Source: Euwallacea fornicatus
Taxonomy: Eukaryota > Arthropoda > Insecta > Coleoptera > Curculionidae
Direction: 5' to 3'
DNA: 64,000 nt
Assembly (NCBI RefSeq): GCF_040115645.1
Contig: NC_089547.1
Coordinates: 248,001 to 312,000 of the forward strand
Under the pieces are notes generated by a model. That model saw only the letters and a program-made list of their open reading frames with translations, was not told where the DNA came from and ran no database searches. Shown here one piece after another: positions 23,121 through 34,009 of this stretch (position 1 is the first letter of the stretch; each line of letters opens with the position of its first letter). Made by a program: the position numbers and the translations under genes.

Positions 23121-24878
23121 CAGGGTGTCTCTAAAAGATCTGTACAAAATTCTACCACAGATTTCTGAGGTCAAAACCTGACGATGTAACCCAATTTACC
23201 TTAGTCCAAAAATGGACGGTTTTCGAAATACAGGGCGTCAAAGTGAAAACAAAAAAAAGCAAAAAAATTAATTTCTTGGTTGGTAATGCTGCTATCTACA
23301 CAAAATGTCGTATCGGGCGGTTTTTGGGGATAAGAAATCAGAATCCGTTTACATTTTCGATGCACAATGTAGAGGGCGTTGTCAGCGCTCGATGAACCCT
23401 CTTTAAAAGGGCATAACTTTTTCATCACCCGGTATAAAATTTATTTATGACTAATCTTGTGTTTTCCTACATTTTTTAAGGAACAAAGGTCTCTTGTTAA
23501 AAATCTCTACGAGGCTTCCTTCTTCAGATATTTGACGCTTAAAGTTCGCTGCATGTCTTGAACAATAATTTTAATGTACTACATATCTATTCTTACAGTT
23601 GGATCGAAAAAAATCAAAACTTAAAAACAGGTTACAAATTACTTGAAAACATAGATACCAAACATAAACACGAAAAAATTATACTTTTAGTAGATGGTCG
23701 AAATGACCACCATTGACTTGCATACAAAGATTAATCCGACGCAAGAAATTAAAATGTACTCTATTCATCAATTCGTTGTCGTTCTTTAAAATGTTTACTG
23801 CATTTTGAATTCATCCCCATAGTTCCTCTTCACTATTTATGGCCGTGAAGTATACCATGGACTTTAGAGTCCCCTGTAAAAAATAATCTATCGGAGTTAA
23901 ATCCGGTGAGCGCGGTGGCCATGGTACCAAAAAAAAATTTCTTCTTCAATTTCAGGAACCCTTGTCCTACGTTCCCGTCCATAATTAGCAGATACAGGAA
24001 TAAAGCTGCCGGTTTCGCGAAGTCGCCTCTCGATGGCACCAAATGTTTGGTGGTTTGATATGCGTCGATTTGGAAACCATTCGTTGTTCACCCTAACACT
24101 TTAGCGACCATTTCCTTGACAAAATCCATAAACTAATAACATATCTGTTATTTCTACATTTGTGTAAACTTCGGCCATTTTAAAAATTGAACTTGCACAA
24201 AATTTGAAAGTTTACACACAATTTTGAAGCACCTTTAATAATCCACAACACCTATACTACTCATAATAGGTACGAGTAGGTCCAATTTCATTTAAGCAGA
24301 ATAAGTAACAAAAAATTGGTATGCACAAATAAAAACATGAAGATTTAAATAAAAGGATAAGAATTGAAGACTTTTTAAGTTTTGATTTTTTTCGATCCAA
24401 CTGTAAGAATAGATATGTAGTACATTAAAATTATTGTTCAAGACATGCAGCGAACTTTAAGCTTCAAATATCTGAAGAAGGAAGGCTCGTAGAGATTTTT
24501 AACAAGAGACCTTTGTTCCTTAAAAAATGTAGGAAAACACAAGATTAGTCATAAATAAATTTTATACCGGGTGATGAAAAAGTTATGCCCTTTTAAAGAG
24601 GGTTCATCGAGCGCTAACAACGCCCTCTACATTGTGCTTCGAAAATGTAAACGGATTCTGATTTCTTATCCCCAAAAACCGCCCGATACGACATTTTGTG
24701 TAGATAGCAGCATTCCCAACCAGGAAATTAATTTTTTTGCTTTTTTTTGTTTTCACTTTGACGCCCTGTATTTCGAAAACCGTCCACTTTTGGACTAAGA
24801 TAAATTGGGTTAAATCATTATGTTTTGACCTCAGAAATCTGTGGTAGAATTTTGTACAGACCTTTTAGAGACACCCTG
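23121..24878 (-). mobile_element. Long-TIR mariner-like element (family AB, copy A), internally deleted
   Basis: The ends CAGGGTGTCTCTAAAAG and the inverse lie between TA pairs (23119-23120 and 24879-24880). The arms are about 507 bp each (23121-23627 and 24372-24878) and carry the inner motif CAGGGCGTCA at 23231, 110 bp inside. The element at 60531-62354 has the same arms. The transposase on the minus strand keeps its N-terminal domain but lost most of the catalytic core. Confidence 0.92.
23679..24178 (-). pseudogene. Mariner-like transposase, N-terminal half fused to C-terminal tail
   Basis: The minus strand starts MAEVYTNVEITDMLLVYGFC at 24178 and aligns residue for residue with the N-terminal domain of family I, apart from a stop after GNGR. 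The HTH (FPNRRISNHQTFGAIERRL) is intact. At about 23930 the frame jumps to the end of the catalytic region (a degraded SPDLTP block and a SMVYFTAINSEEE block in a shifted frame). The last codons are near 23679. The deletion removed the first two catalytic Asp residues. Confidence 0.8.
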
Positions 24879-25087
24879 TATAAGTTTCGAAGTACTATAG
24901 GACACGAAGCGAATTCCGCACCGGAAAATCGACAAAGAAATTTGTTTGAAAATGTGTATGATCAGGACGAATCAGAATTCGAGAATATGTTGGTCGGATA
25001 TCGTAAATTATTGTTACCGGAAAAACAGAATTCATATTCAAAATATGATTTTAATATTAATAGATTTATAGAAGTAATGGCAATATA

Positions 25088-26043
25088 CAAAGTGTCACTG
25101 ATTATAGTGCCATAAATTCAACCACATATCCTAGATTACAAAATATGACGAGAATTTCATATAAATATACCGGGTGTCCGGTTTTTTTTTGCAGCAGTAT
25201 TTTAACCAAATATTCTATGCATAAAAATAATATTAATTTGTTTTATAAATTATTCTCGAAAAATGCTCTTGAAATGCTTTGTTAAAAAAATACAGGGTGT
25301 TGAAGTTTCATATTTTGGTCAATTTATCTTTTATAGCTGCCTAAACTTCTTGAGACATTTAGCTAATATTGCAGACGTAAGTTAATAGCGTAATTAGACG
25401 GAAGTTCTTCGCTTTATTCTCTGGTGGTAGGGAACGGATTAAATGCTAACTATCCACAGAGATGGGCAGGAGTGCCCATTGCTTGGCCTCTTCGATCGCC
25501 CGATCTAACACCTCTAGATTTTTACGTTTGGGGATTTATGAAAAAAAATGTGTACTTTACTCTGATAAACGCTCAAGAAGATCTTCTAAAGCGAATAAGA
25601 AATTCTGCTCTTAGAATAACTGCTCAGAATTTGGGAAATATTCGGCGATTTTTACGGCGACATGATAATCGATCGATCATCTCGAACAAATTCTGTAATA
25701 ATAGTTATATGATAATAATTTAAATTATTTCGTTATCGAATATATTATCGCTGTTCAATTAATTCTGTATTTGAAGTTACTGTTGTCCTCTTGTCTACTG
25801 TTTTTATTTCTCTTTTGTTTTACTCTTAGATCGTCAATAAAAAATCCTTAGTCCGGTTTACACTATTATAGTGTGATAGAAAATGTTATGTCAATAGAAT
25901 ATCAGAAACGGCAGAAACTAACTTTTTGCACCCTGTATATCGAAAATGAAGCACCTTTCGATATATGTTTATTCGAAGTTTTCGTTGTATTTCGGGATTT
26001 AAAATACGTTGTTAAATTTATAACACTATTCAGGAACAGTTTT
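25088..26043 (+). mobile_element. Long-TIR mariner-like element (family D, copy 1)
   Basis: The left end CAAAGTGTCACTG follows TA (25086-25087), and an inner motif (CGGGTGTCC) is 82 bp inside. The right arm has CACCCTGTATATCG near 25930 and a diverged outer end near 26043 before TA. It shares arm sequence (AGTGCCATAAATTCAACCAC) with the element at 13344. A transposase fragment is inside. Confidence 0.75.
25424..25723 (+). pseudogene. Mariner-like transposase C-terminal fragment
   Basis: The frame reads YPQRWAGVPIAWPLRSPDL, then TPLDFYVWGFMKKNVYF and LINAQEDLLKRI. This is the last catalytic block and C-terminal region of a mariner-like transposase. The HTH and the first two catalytic Asp blocks are absent. 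It ends at 25723 after a poorly conserved tail. Confidence 0.85.
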
Positions 26044-26073
26044 TATAATACAGCGCAGCTCAAAAATCTGTGA

Positions 26074-27716
26074 TTTTTTTCTAAAAGAGTTTATAATCCG
26101 CCCTGTACAAAAATAATGGTTACATGACTTACCACAAGTCCTTAAATGGTAGTATAAAATTTGTGTTTGACTTAAAATACAAACACAATTGCTGTTAGGG
26201 ACTTTAAGTTATTGACTTTTGTTTCTATTTATTTTTATTGTTGTTAATGTTAGGTTTATTGTATACTGTCATTTATTCCCTTAAGTTACGCCTATGTACT
26301 GCGATACTTATTTGGAGAATACCATCTGGGTGCTAGACCACATGGCCCATCAGGCCAAAGCTAAGGGTACGCTTTGGTTGGGGAATGTGCCACTAGTCAA
26401 AAGAAGCTTTCTCTATCGGGACTATTGCTTTGATGGTCAATTTGTTGGACCCGCGATATTCCCAGAAAAGCGACTAGTATAGATATTCCCCAGATGGCCG
26501 CGAGTTATGGGACTCGGTGTAGCCATAGCTCATAATGGTTCTTGGTGGTTGTGCGCCCCTGGTTGGAATTCTTCGGGGTTAGTACTTAAGGGATAATCGG
26601 AGCAATTTTCGCTCTCTTTTCTGCTCTTCCTTTTGTCTTGTCGGGTGAAAGCTACGTCGGTGTCGGGATGTGATCCGAATCATATCGTGTAACCCGCCCA
26701 ATAAGCATTCTCCCTCTTCTTTACTTAGACCAAGATTCTTACATTCTTTTGAGATAAGTGCATAGTGAATACAGTCCATTTTTACATAAAACAAAGTGTC
26801 TTTGTCGTGTTTCATTTATCGAAGGAACACCCTTAACAATTGCAAATCAATTCACAAAAATAGTTTTTACCTAATAGGCTAAAGCTATGGTTAAATTTGA
26901 AATATCACTAACGCAAGCATTTTCCATTCATATGAATGCTTTAAACGGATTTTTACCACTGACATTATGAATTATTTATTTCATAACATGAACCCCCACT
27001 TAATTAATAATCTCGCATTATTCGTAATGATTAGTAGTCCTCGAAGACACCATCCTGTTGCATTCCAAGACGTCTTTCTCGTTGCGGATCTTCGTTCACT
27101 TCTAATGTCATGCTATGTATACTAGAGGCATTATATGCAAATTTAGGTCGTAAACGAAGCTTATTGGAAAATTTTAATTAGGGGTTGCTGCTACATTTAA
27201 CACGTTCGCATGGCGAGGATCGTAATGGTGTATATCGTGTAACTGATGCTGCAATATTGCATGAACAGTAATGAACATAGCAGAAAAACGAGTTTGCACG
27301 TGGGTAAAAAATTGGAAACACGTTTTATGACCCAATGTTGGTGTCGTTAACTAACTACGATACGTTGTTCCATTTTCGGTATTTTAGAGATAAAAGAGTG
27401 GATATATTTACTTTTCCTGTTCAAACAGAAAAAAAATGGTGTCAGCAAAAAATACCCTTTTTTGCTTTAGATATTTGCTTTGGGCACTTTGTCTTCTCCA
27501 AACTGTTTCAGATTTTACAGACGTAGAATTAATAGATTAATTGGGTTCAGCGCTTTTTACTAACAAGATTCAAACGATGTATAAGAGACTGATACTCATT
27601 GTGGTAAAGGCTGATTCTCTTAAGTCTATGTAGTGAACAATAGGTTTCTTCGGAAAAAGAGGCCACCGACCATTTGGCCTTTTTGCCCTTGCCGTAAAAA
27701 CACTTACAGGTACATA
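26074..27716. other. Unassigned stretch
   Basis: No gene is recognised. The block 26300-26720 is less AT-rich than its flanks and could be a retroelement or regulatory remnant. A minus-strand frame (26579-26815, 78 codons, starting MKHDKDTLFYVKMDC) is open but has no motif I know. Confidence 0.3.
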
Positions 27717-28348
27717 CGAGGATAGTCTCAGAGGTACCAGGCCTAACACTGGAAGAAAAAATAATCGGAAAATATTACATTATTTCTCGACAGAGTCTAC
27801 TTTAAGATTGGCATACTTTTCCCTGTGATGTTCTATGGCGTCTATACCCTGTTTATAGTAAGAAGTTTCGAATGAATCAAAATAGGCATTAACCTTGGAC
27901 TCAACCTCTTCATTATTTTTTCAAGTTTGTAAATAAAAAATAACCCGAGGAGACTAAATCTGGCGAATAACGTGGATGAGGAAAAAATTCGAAATCAAGT
28001 TGATTAATTTTGGCCATTGCGATCATGGACGTATGGACTGCTGCGAGGTCTTGATGAAACAAGACTTCATTTTCGCCAAATGCGGTCGATTTCCTTTGCT
28101 AACTTCTTCGCTCAAATGCTACAATACCTTGTTATAATAATAAACCTCTTAAATGAAAGTATTGAATCACGTATGAACGGCCATTTTTTTCGTTCACGAA
28201 ATCTCTAAAACGGGTCGAAAACAAACACAAATCAATATAGCATTTTAGCTTTAAGCTTTTTAAGGTTAGGTCTTTGTAATATACGCAAATTTTTAACAAA
28301 CGAACCGCCATCTACACGTCAGATCCGGTACTTCTGGGACTATCCTCG
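27717..28348 (-). mobile_element. Mariner (DD34D type), internally deleted copy G1
   Basis: The ends CGAGGATAGTCTCAGAGGTACC and, on the right, GGTACTTCTGGGACTATCCTCG are inverted with few mismatches; TA precedes the left end. The right arm is nearly the same as the right end of the element at 43.9-44.9 kb. The N-terminal coding region is deleted and C-terminal coding remains on the minus strand. Confidence 0.8.
27780..28072 (-). pseudogene. Mariner transposase C-terminal pseudogene (DD34D family)
   Basis: The minus strand reads GENEVLFHQDLAAVHTS and FFPHPRYSPDLVSSGYFLF, then the broken tail with YFDSFETSYY. The second Asp (HQD) is present. The residue at the third catalytic position, 35 after it, is Gly instead of Asp. 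Stops follow. This is the classical mariner family, distinct from the long-TIR families of the window. Confidence 0.8.
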
Positions 28349-28351
28349 GAA

Positions 28352-28990
28352 CTAATCATTCATAAAATTAAAAGAAAATAGAAGAAAATAAATTACGTTT
28401 CGAAATGTTCTAATACAGTGTTTGAAAGGAAAAGAAAGGGCTATTGTTTTGCAAGGCAAAGGGGTTGCTGGATGGTCCAGTTGCGACAATTGTCTTTTTA
28501 GTCTTTCAGTGATTTTCGTCATGTGTTTGCGCTCGTAGACTAATTGGTTGGGTGCCTTATCTTTGTAGTCAGTCGTAGTACAATTTGTTCTGTTATTTGT
28601 GTGTATTGTTTCGGTTTTCCGTTGCATTTGCCCGTAGTAAGTGTCCGTACTCTAACAAAGGTCTATAGATGGACTCGTATGTTTTTGTGTCAGTTTTTAT
28701 GCCTATCCCTTTATCGACCGAAAATGTTTTATTTGTTTAGTCATTTCTATCTTCGTATTTCGTACATTTTTACAGAATTTCAGTTTTTTTATTGTTTCTC
28801 TTAAATCTTGTATGCCGCTTATTGATTTAGTCGTGCGACCGACTGCTATTGGCGTTGGTTACTTTACTTTGATTTAGTGGTTTGAGCTTAGAAGTTGCTT
28901 TTTTTTGTGGAATTTGGTGTCCGAAATCTTTACCACCTAGTCAATCGTTTTATTATAGACGATAAGTGTGATATCGTCAACCGTACCAAT
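28352..28990 (-). mobile_element. Jockey-like non-LTR retrotransposon fragment (copy 3)
   Basis: Minus-strand coding resembles the 53.5-54.7 kb copy. It begins with a VDDITLIV block near 28990 (the YxDD of reverse transcriptase). It then has an internal deletion, a KFCKNVRNTKIEMTKQIKHF block, and the end segment NQLVYERKHMTKITERL. Stops and frameshifts are frequent. The 5' portion is missing, as is usual for truncated copies. Confidence 0.75.
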
Positions 28991-29229
28991 AACATATAAG
29001 GTACCTTATTTAAAAAGGTTTAATCTCTTTCAGTCACCTTTGACACTTTTAAAAATGCATCTTTGCGATACCTAGCTGTGGAAATGCAGATTTGACAACT
29101 GAATGCAACTTCAGAAAATTGAGCCACAAATACCTTTTATCTTGGCGAGAAATAAGATTTTTCGCTTAAGGATATCCAATTTGGCCTACGCTGTATGTAC
29201 TGATTTCACAGTGCTGTTTTAATCCTTTA

Positions 29230-29372
29230 GGTGTATGGAGATCGCAAAAAAATTTACGAAAAAGTGTGTCTCATTTTTAATAAGACATATCCAGACACAC
29301 CTATTGCTATCAGTGTGTTAGCCGCCACAATCTCCAGATCTTGCGTCCCTCGATTTTTTTTGTGATGCCACT
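29230..29372 (+). pseudogene. Mariner-like transposase remnant
   Basis: Two short frames together spell the core end of a transposase: NKTYPDTPIAIS, then in another frame PPQSPDLASLDFF before TAG. Only this block remains. Confidence 0.6.
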
Positions 29373-29979
29373 TAGTAGAATTGATAACAGAAGCATCACT
29401 GGATAATCACATAAATGAGTTCAAAAAGCGACTAAGTCATTGCCAAATTGTTACTGGAGTCCAATTTGAGCATTTACTGCAGAATTTCAATTTTGTCTGA
29501 TGTAATAGTAAGTTATTTTATTATATATTTATTAATTTTATTTTTTAAAGAATATATAGTTTTAATTTTAGTTCTGAGTATACTGTCGTATCCCTTATTC
29601 AATTACCTTCCATTTCACATATTACAACAGGCACCATTCCTGTTGAAAATAAAAAGTTACTAGGGTTAACTAGTTAGGGGTGAAAAATTTGAACATCGAA
29701 AATACATTAAATACTTTTTTAAAATAAAATTATACTTGTTTAAACATGTTTAAAAAGCATCAGGATTATGAATGTTATGAACGTGTTACAATACTTTTCA
29801 CAAGCGCTGCATGTATTTTTACTCTCTAAACTTTGGAGAACTTTGGGACGGGTTTTTAGTCGACTTGGCCCTAGAAAGGGCGTACATCTAATTGAGTACG
29901 TGATCCTGATCTACGAAATCGGACAGCAGGTCACTAACAGTTTTATGGTATTCTGCGTCCTACAAACGCAATCAAGTAT

Positions 29980-30196
29980 GTAAACATTGGATTTTCCAAC
30001 GCGAGTCCCTGCGTCGGGACGCCTTCCGTCCGTCGTCGACGCTACAGGTTTCACGGCCGTCGCGTCGTGGCGTCAGTGCATCGCGTTCATACTCCGCGAC
30101 GTCTCCCTCTTAAGAGAGTTTACTTCGGGTAAGACAAGAATTCGGTTGTTTCGTCGTGTGGTGGATAAAATTGTGTTTACCGCACAGTATTGGTAA
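29980..30196 (+). promoter_or_regulatory. CpG-rich block, possible promoter and 5' exon
   Basis: Within AT-rich surroundings this block contains dense CG dinucleotides (for example GTCCGTCGTCGACG and CGTCGCGTCGTGGCGTC). TCAGT at 30073-30077 matches the arthropod initiator consensus, and GGTAAGTT at 30191-30198 is a good donor. A frame on the + strand is open from 29987 to 30196. No known protein is recognised and no downstream exon is assigned. Confidence 0.3.
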
Positions 30197-30199
30197 GTT

Positions 30200-31619
30200 G
30201 ATTTGCTGTATCGGCGCCAGGTAAATTCGTGGGACTGACTGGAAAGTTCGGAATCAATTGATAAGTTTGAGAACGAAAATCTCGACTAAAAATTTCCGAT
30301 TCAAGACATGAGATAATCGGCTATAAAAAAAATCTTTCTTTCGCGTTTGGTACCTGAAAAACAATAGCGCCACCGAATATATATAGTTAGTCTCAAAATT
30401 AAGGCACAACTAAAATTTTCCTCATTTCAGTGAGTTTTCTCTCGAGTCAGTGGCTCAAGAATAACAAGGAATTAAAAACATTTCAGTTTGCTGGTAAAGG
30501 TGTTGAGGATTTTGTATAAAAACCAGTTTAGTACTTTATTTCTATATCGTTCTGTAGTTGATTACAAATGCACATGGAGGTCACAAAATAGTTTTATGTT
30601 TTCTAAGCCTTTTGTTTTTTATTCATCCTGTTACCTGCACCATTAAATGATATACGTACTACTTTAGTACGGTACCTACGTTCTTTAATATTGTAGTACT
30701 ACAGAATTGAATACTATATCTGCTAGTTAACATGACAAAGGTGAATTTTGACGTGCTACGAGATGTTGGGTGGTTTGTAGGCGTATAACACAAAATTGTA
30801 CACTTCACCGTCCCGATCATTGCGAGCAAGAGTATGTGAACACGTGATCTGTAATAGCTTGAAATTAATTTTATCATGAAACACTAAAAACAAAAATTTT
30901 CATGGAGGGGAAGAAAAAAATGGGGTAGCAAACAAGTTTCTGTGCAAACTCCGCAACTCTGACCTGAGCTGAATAGTTTCTGGACCAGTGTCGCCTCCCT
31001 CACAGAGTCATTATGCGATGAAGTGGTTATTTGACATTCCGAGAAAAAATTAATTTTATATTATTTTAACTCGTGGGCACACAGTTACGCTCACAATGGC
31101 AGTGAGAGTGAAGCACATGTTCATTAGACGATTTTCGTTTAAATTTTGTGTCCAACCTTGCCTCATACGACTACAAAGCAGATTCCAGAGCATCGCTTAA
31201 AGTCTCCACAGTCGGAAAGACACGAGGGACCTCAATATCAACATTCCTATATTTTCTTTGCAAATTTTGATTGTTCCCTACTTTATGCTGCGAGCTGTAA
31301 GATCGCTTTTAGCGTAGAAGAACAGCTCGAAATGTACCTTTTCCAATGTCGGTTTACAAAAAGCTTTTGAAATAACCTAGTTATTCCAGCTTGAACCGAG
31401 CTGTGGAAAAATTCAGAAAAAAATCCTCACAATTTTCCTAGTCGATCGATTTAAGGCCCAGCAATAAGAGTCTGTAGGCTCCCAATATCTTTCGATTAAT
31501 CGATGTTTGCCATCTGTGTGCTATCGGAAAGCGAAAACATTTCTCTTCAGAGTGAACTTTCCGAGATCTCCCGCAGTTCGGGCGGAAAGTGTCCCCATAA
31601 CGTGTACGGTAGTCCATGG
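30200..31619. other. Unassigned stretch
   Basis: I see no gene or transposon signature here. The open frames are short and look like chance. Confidence 0.4.
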
Positions 31620-33434
31620 ACAATGGTCCACTACCTCTTATCTCAAAAAGCAGAAAGTTTAGAAAAAAAGTTTGAGTTAAAATAATTCCATTTTTTAATG
31701 AGTTTTTATTATTTAATATTTTCGAATTTACAGGGTGATCCAAAAAACCGTGGCGTGAAAAAATACTTTTTTTATATGGAATAATTTCTATTTTACTAAG
31801 GACAGTAATTCTGCTTGTATTTATAAATATTTTGTGCTTTTACAAAATATGAAATTTTTTTAACGGTGTTTGAGTTCCTTTAATTTAAACTAAAGATTGA
31901 AAAAAAAAGCTTCTGAACATTGTTAATAAATTCGCAAAATATTAAATCAATTGTTTAAAAACTTGTCCAGTAAAAAACAAAAAGTGCTTCTACTAGAGCC
32001 TTTTTTTTAATTTTTAAAAAATTTTATATAGGGCGTGAAATACTTCAAACTTTTGACATTTTAAGTGCCTCACTCTCATTTATTAAATCAGGACACCTTA
32101 TACTTTTTTGAAAATGAATTATTCTTTTTATTTCTTTCCAAAGGATGATAATATGTTATTTAACTCAGCCAAAAAATATTTGCATAACTAACTGATTAAT
32201 ATTATTAATCACCATTTTTTAGTTTTTTGTTTAATGTTAGAGGGGCTTTGTATAGTGTTGTACGTGGACTTAAATAACCATAAATTTTAGTAATTGACGC
32301 TAAAAGCAGCCGTTTTGAAAAAAAAAAGTTTAAAGTTAAATCTAATCTGAAAGTTTGAAAGTTGAATCACTTTTTGATTTTTGAATTTTTGAATCAATCA
32401 ATCAAAAAATAATTTTTCATTAATTTCGTAATAGTAATTTGTAAAGTAATAATCTAACATAGTACAAGACGCTAAATAATGTATTTTTTTCACTTATTTT
32501 TCCAAAACTCTCAGTGATTCAACTTAGAAACTTCCAACGCAAGTTTAAAATTAAAGCCATTTTTGTTTCAAAACGGTTGCTTTCAGCGACAAATACTAAA
32601 AGTAATGGTTATTTAAATCCAGGTACAGCATTGTAAGTGGCGTCCTCTAACATTAAACTAAAAACTAAGAAAATATTCGAGTTTCTCATCACAACACTCT
32701 TAGCACCCAGAATGTCATCAAATCGTTTGTATCATTGAACAAAAATATAATCAAAATATAAACAAACATTTTTTTTGAAGCCCCAAATATCAAGAGCCAC
32801 GACGATACAGACCCACATTTATATGAACTTTTTGTTTAAAAATTACTTCAATCACGATTTACTCTTTAAAGTTTGTATAAGTATTTCATAAACACCCTTT
32901 ATAGACAATATCATTTGGAAGGGAATTAAAAAAAAGGTTTTTTTTCTAATACAGGGTGTCCTATTTAAAAATATTGAGTTTGAGGCACTTGAAATGAGGA
33001 AAGTTTTGATATTTTTTCCATATCCTATATAAAATTGCTTGAAAATGAAAATAATGCTTTAGTAAATCCGCCCTTTGTGTTTGACTGGACAAGTTTTCAA
33101 ACGATTGAATTAATACTTTGCGAAGTTATTGAGAATTTTCAGAAGCTTATTTATTCTTTGATGTTTAAACTGAATTAACTCAGAAACTACAAAAAAATTA
33201 TATTTTGTAATAACAGAAAATACTTATAATTATAGGTAGAATTAGTAACAAAATATAGAGTATTCCCTTACAAAAATATATTTTTGCAACGTCATGGTTT
33301 CTTGGCCACCCTGTAACTTCGAAAAGATTATAAAATAAAAATTAATGAAAAACTGAGAAACTTTTATATTAAAGTTCTTGTCTAAACCTTGTGAGATAAG
33401 GTAGAGCACCATCTTAAGTCGACCTCCCTTACGA
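31620..33434. mobile_element. Long-TIR element (family E, copy 1), with a nested MITE
   Basis: The arms run about 31620-32115 and 32945-33434. The clearest motifs are CAGGGTGATCC at 31731 and its inverse GGCCACCCTG at 33305-33313, each followed or preceded by TA. The arms extend further out to GGTCCACTACC / GGTAGAGCACC, matching the outer tips of copy 2 (42026-42600). A third motif CAGGGTGTCC lies at the inner edge of the right arm. No transposase is present. The outer limits are approximate. Confidence 0.75.
32214..32673. mobile_element. Palindromic MITE nested inside the family E element
   Basis: The left arm (TTTAATGTTAGAGGGGC..., with AAATAACCATAAATTTTAGTA) and the right arm are inverted copies over about 110 bp, for example GTTTAATGTTAGAGG at 32229 against CCTCTAACATTAAAC at 32644. 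The tips lack the CAGGGTG motif, so this is a different family. No coding is present. Confidence 0.75.
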
Positions 33435-33945
33435 ATACCCCAATTTTCAATTACTTTTGAGCTTTAAAGTCAAGGAACATCGTAGTGGGATATCCAACCA
33501 TACCCACGGTTGGTAACAAGACACAATTGAAGCAATCTCTTAGTATGTAGATATACAATACATTGTTATTGCAATACAAATAACCACAATGCTCAACAAT
33601 TTTGGGGAAATATAATACAGAAATAGCAATTCTGTTATTCTCCCCTCAGGGCTACGAATTAGTTTATGCGGCTAAAGTTCTGTGCGTGTAATAATTAGAT
33701 TACAACCACTCCGAAATTGACAAGAATCTAAAATGTTGGGGTTGTTCGTTAAAAAAATATTAATAAGAGTCGTTTATGGTGTACTACGCTTTACTAACAG
33801 TTGACTTATCAGCAAAGAGTTGTCCTGTTGTGCATTCTTATTTAGTGCAGTTGGACACGTAATCTCACTCAGTCTGGCCTATATGAATTCCATACGAGTA
33901 TGTTGAACATGATGTAAGGTAAATTATCGTCCTACTAACCTGTAG

Positions 33946-34009
33946 AATATCGAAAGCCGAGTAACTCCGATGAGACAGATTCTGTTTCGTCAGAGAGTAT
34001 CTACCACCC
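33946..34009 (+). CDS. Possible internal exon, unidentified
   Basis: TACTAACCTGTAG precedes 33946 and GTAAAA follows 34009. The phase-1 frame reads YRKPSNSDETDSVSSES, an acidic Ser-rich stretch. A second frame is also open. Only one short exon is seen, so this may be chance. The following 2.2 kb (34010-36297) shows no gene I can support. Confidence 0.2.

Larger units (their letters stand above)
24882..26073 (+). pseudogene. Unidentified open frame cut by transposons
   Basis: From 24882 a frame reads KFRSTIGHEANSAPENRQ and stays open with acidic, non-repetitive composition to 25087, where a mariner is inserted. Across that insertion (25088-26043, one TA removed) the frame continues for ten codons and stops at 26071-26073. 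On the other side of copy A, 23042-23120 is open after a TTTTTAG acceptor. However, exact removal of copy A leaves a 2-nt excess TA, so that join is not in frame as it stands. I do not recognise the protein. Confidence 0.3.

Noticed and set aside
23201..23428. Conserved 75-codon frame found at 23201-23428, 24571-24798 and 62047-62274
   Set aside because: It lies in the terminal inverted repeats of copies A and B. Its repetition follows from the arms, and no start context or protein family supports coding.
29448..29663. Hydrophobic 71-codon frame that looks like membrane helices
   Set aside because: It is made of AT-rich codons (Ile, Leu, Tyr, Phe) as expected by chance, with no start context or splice support.
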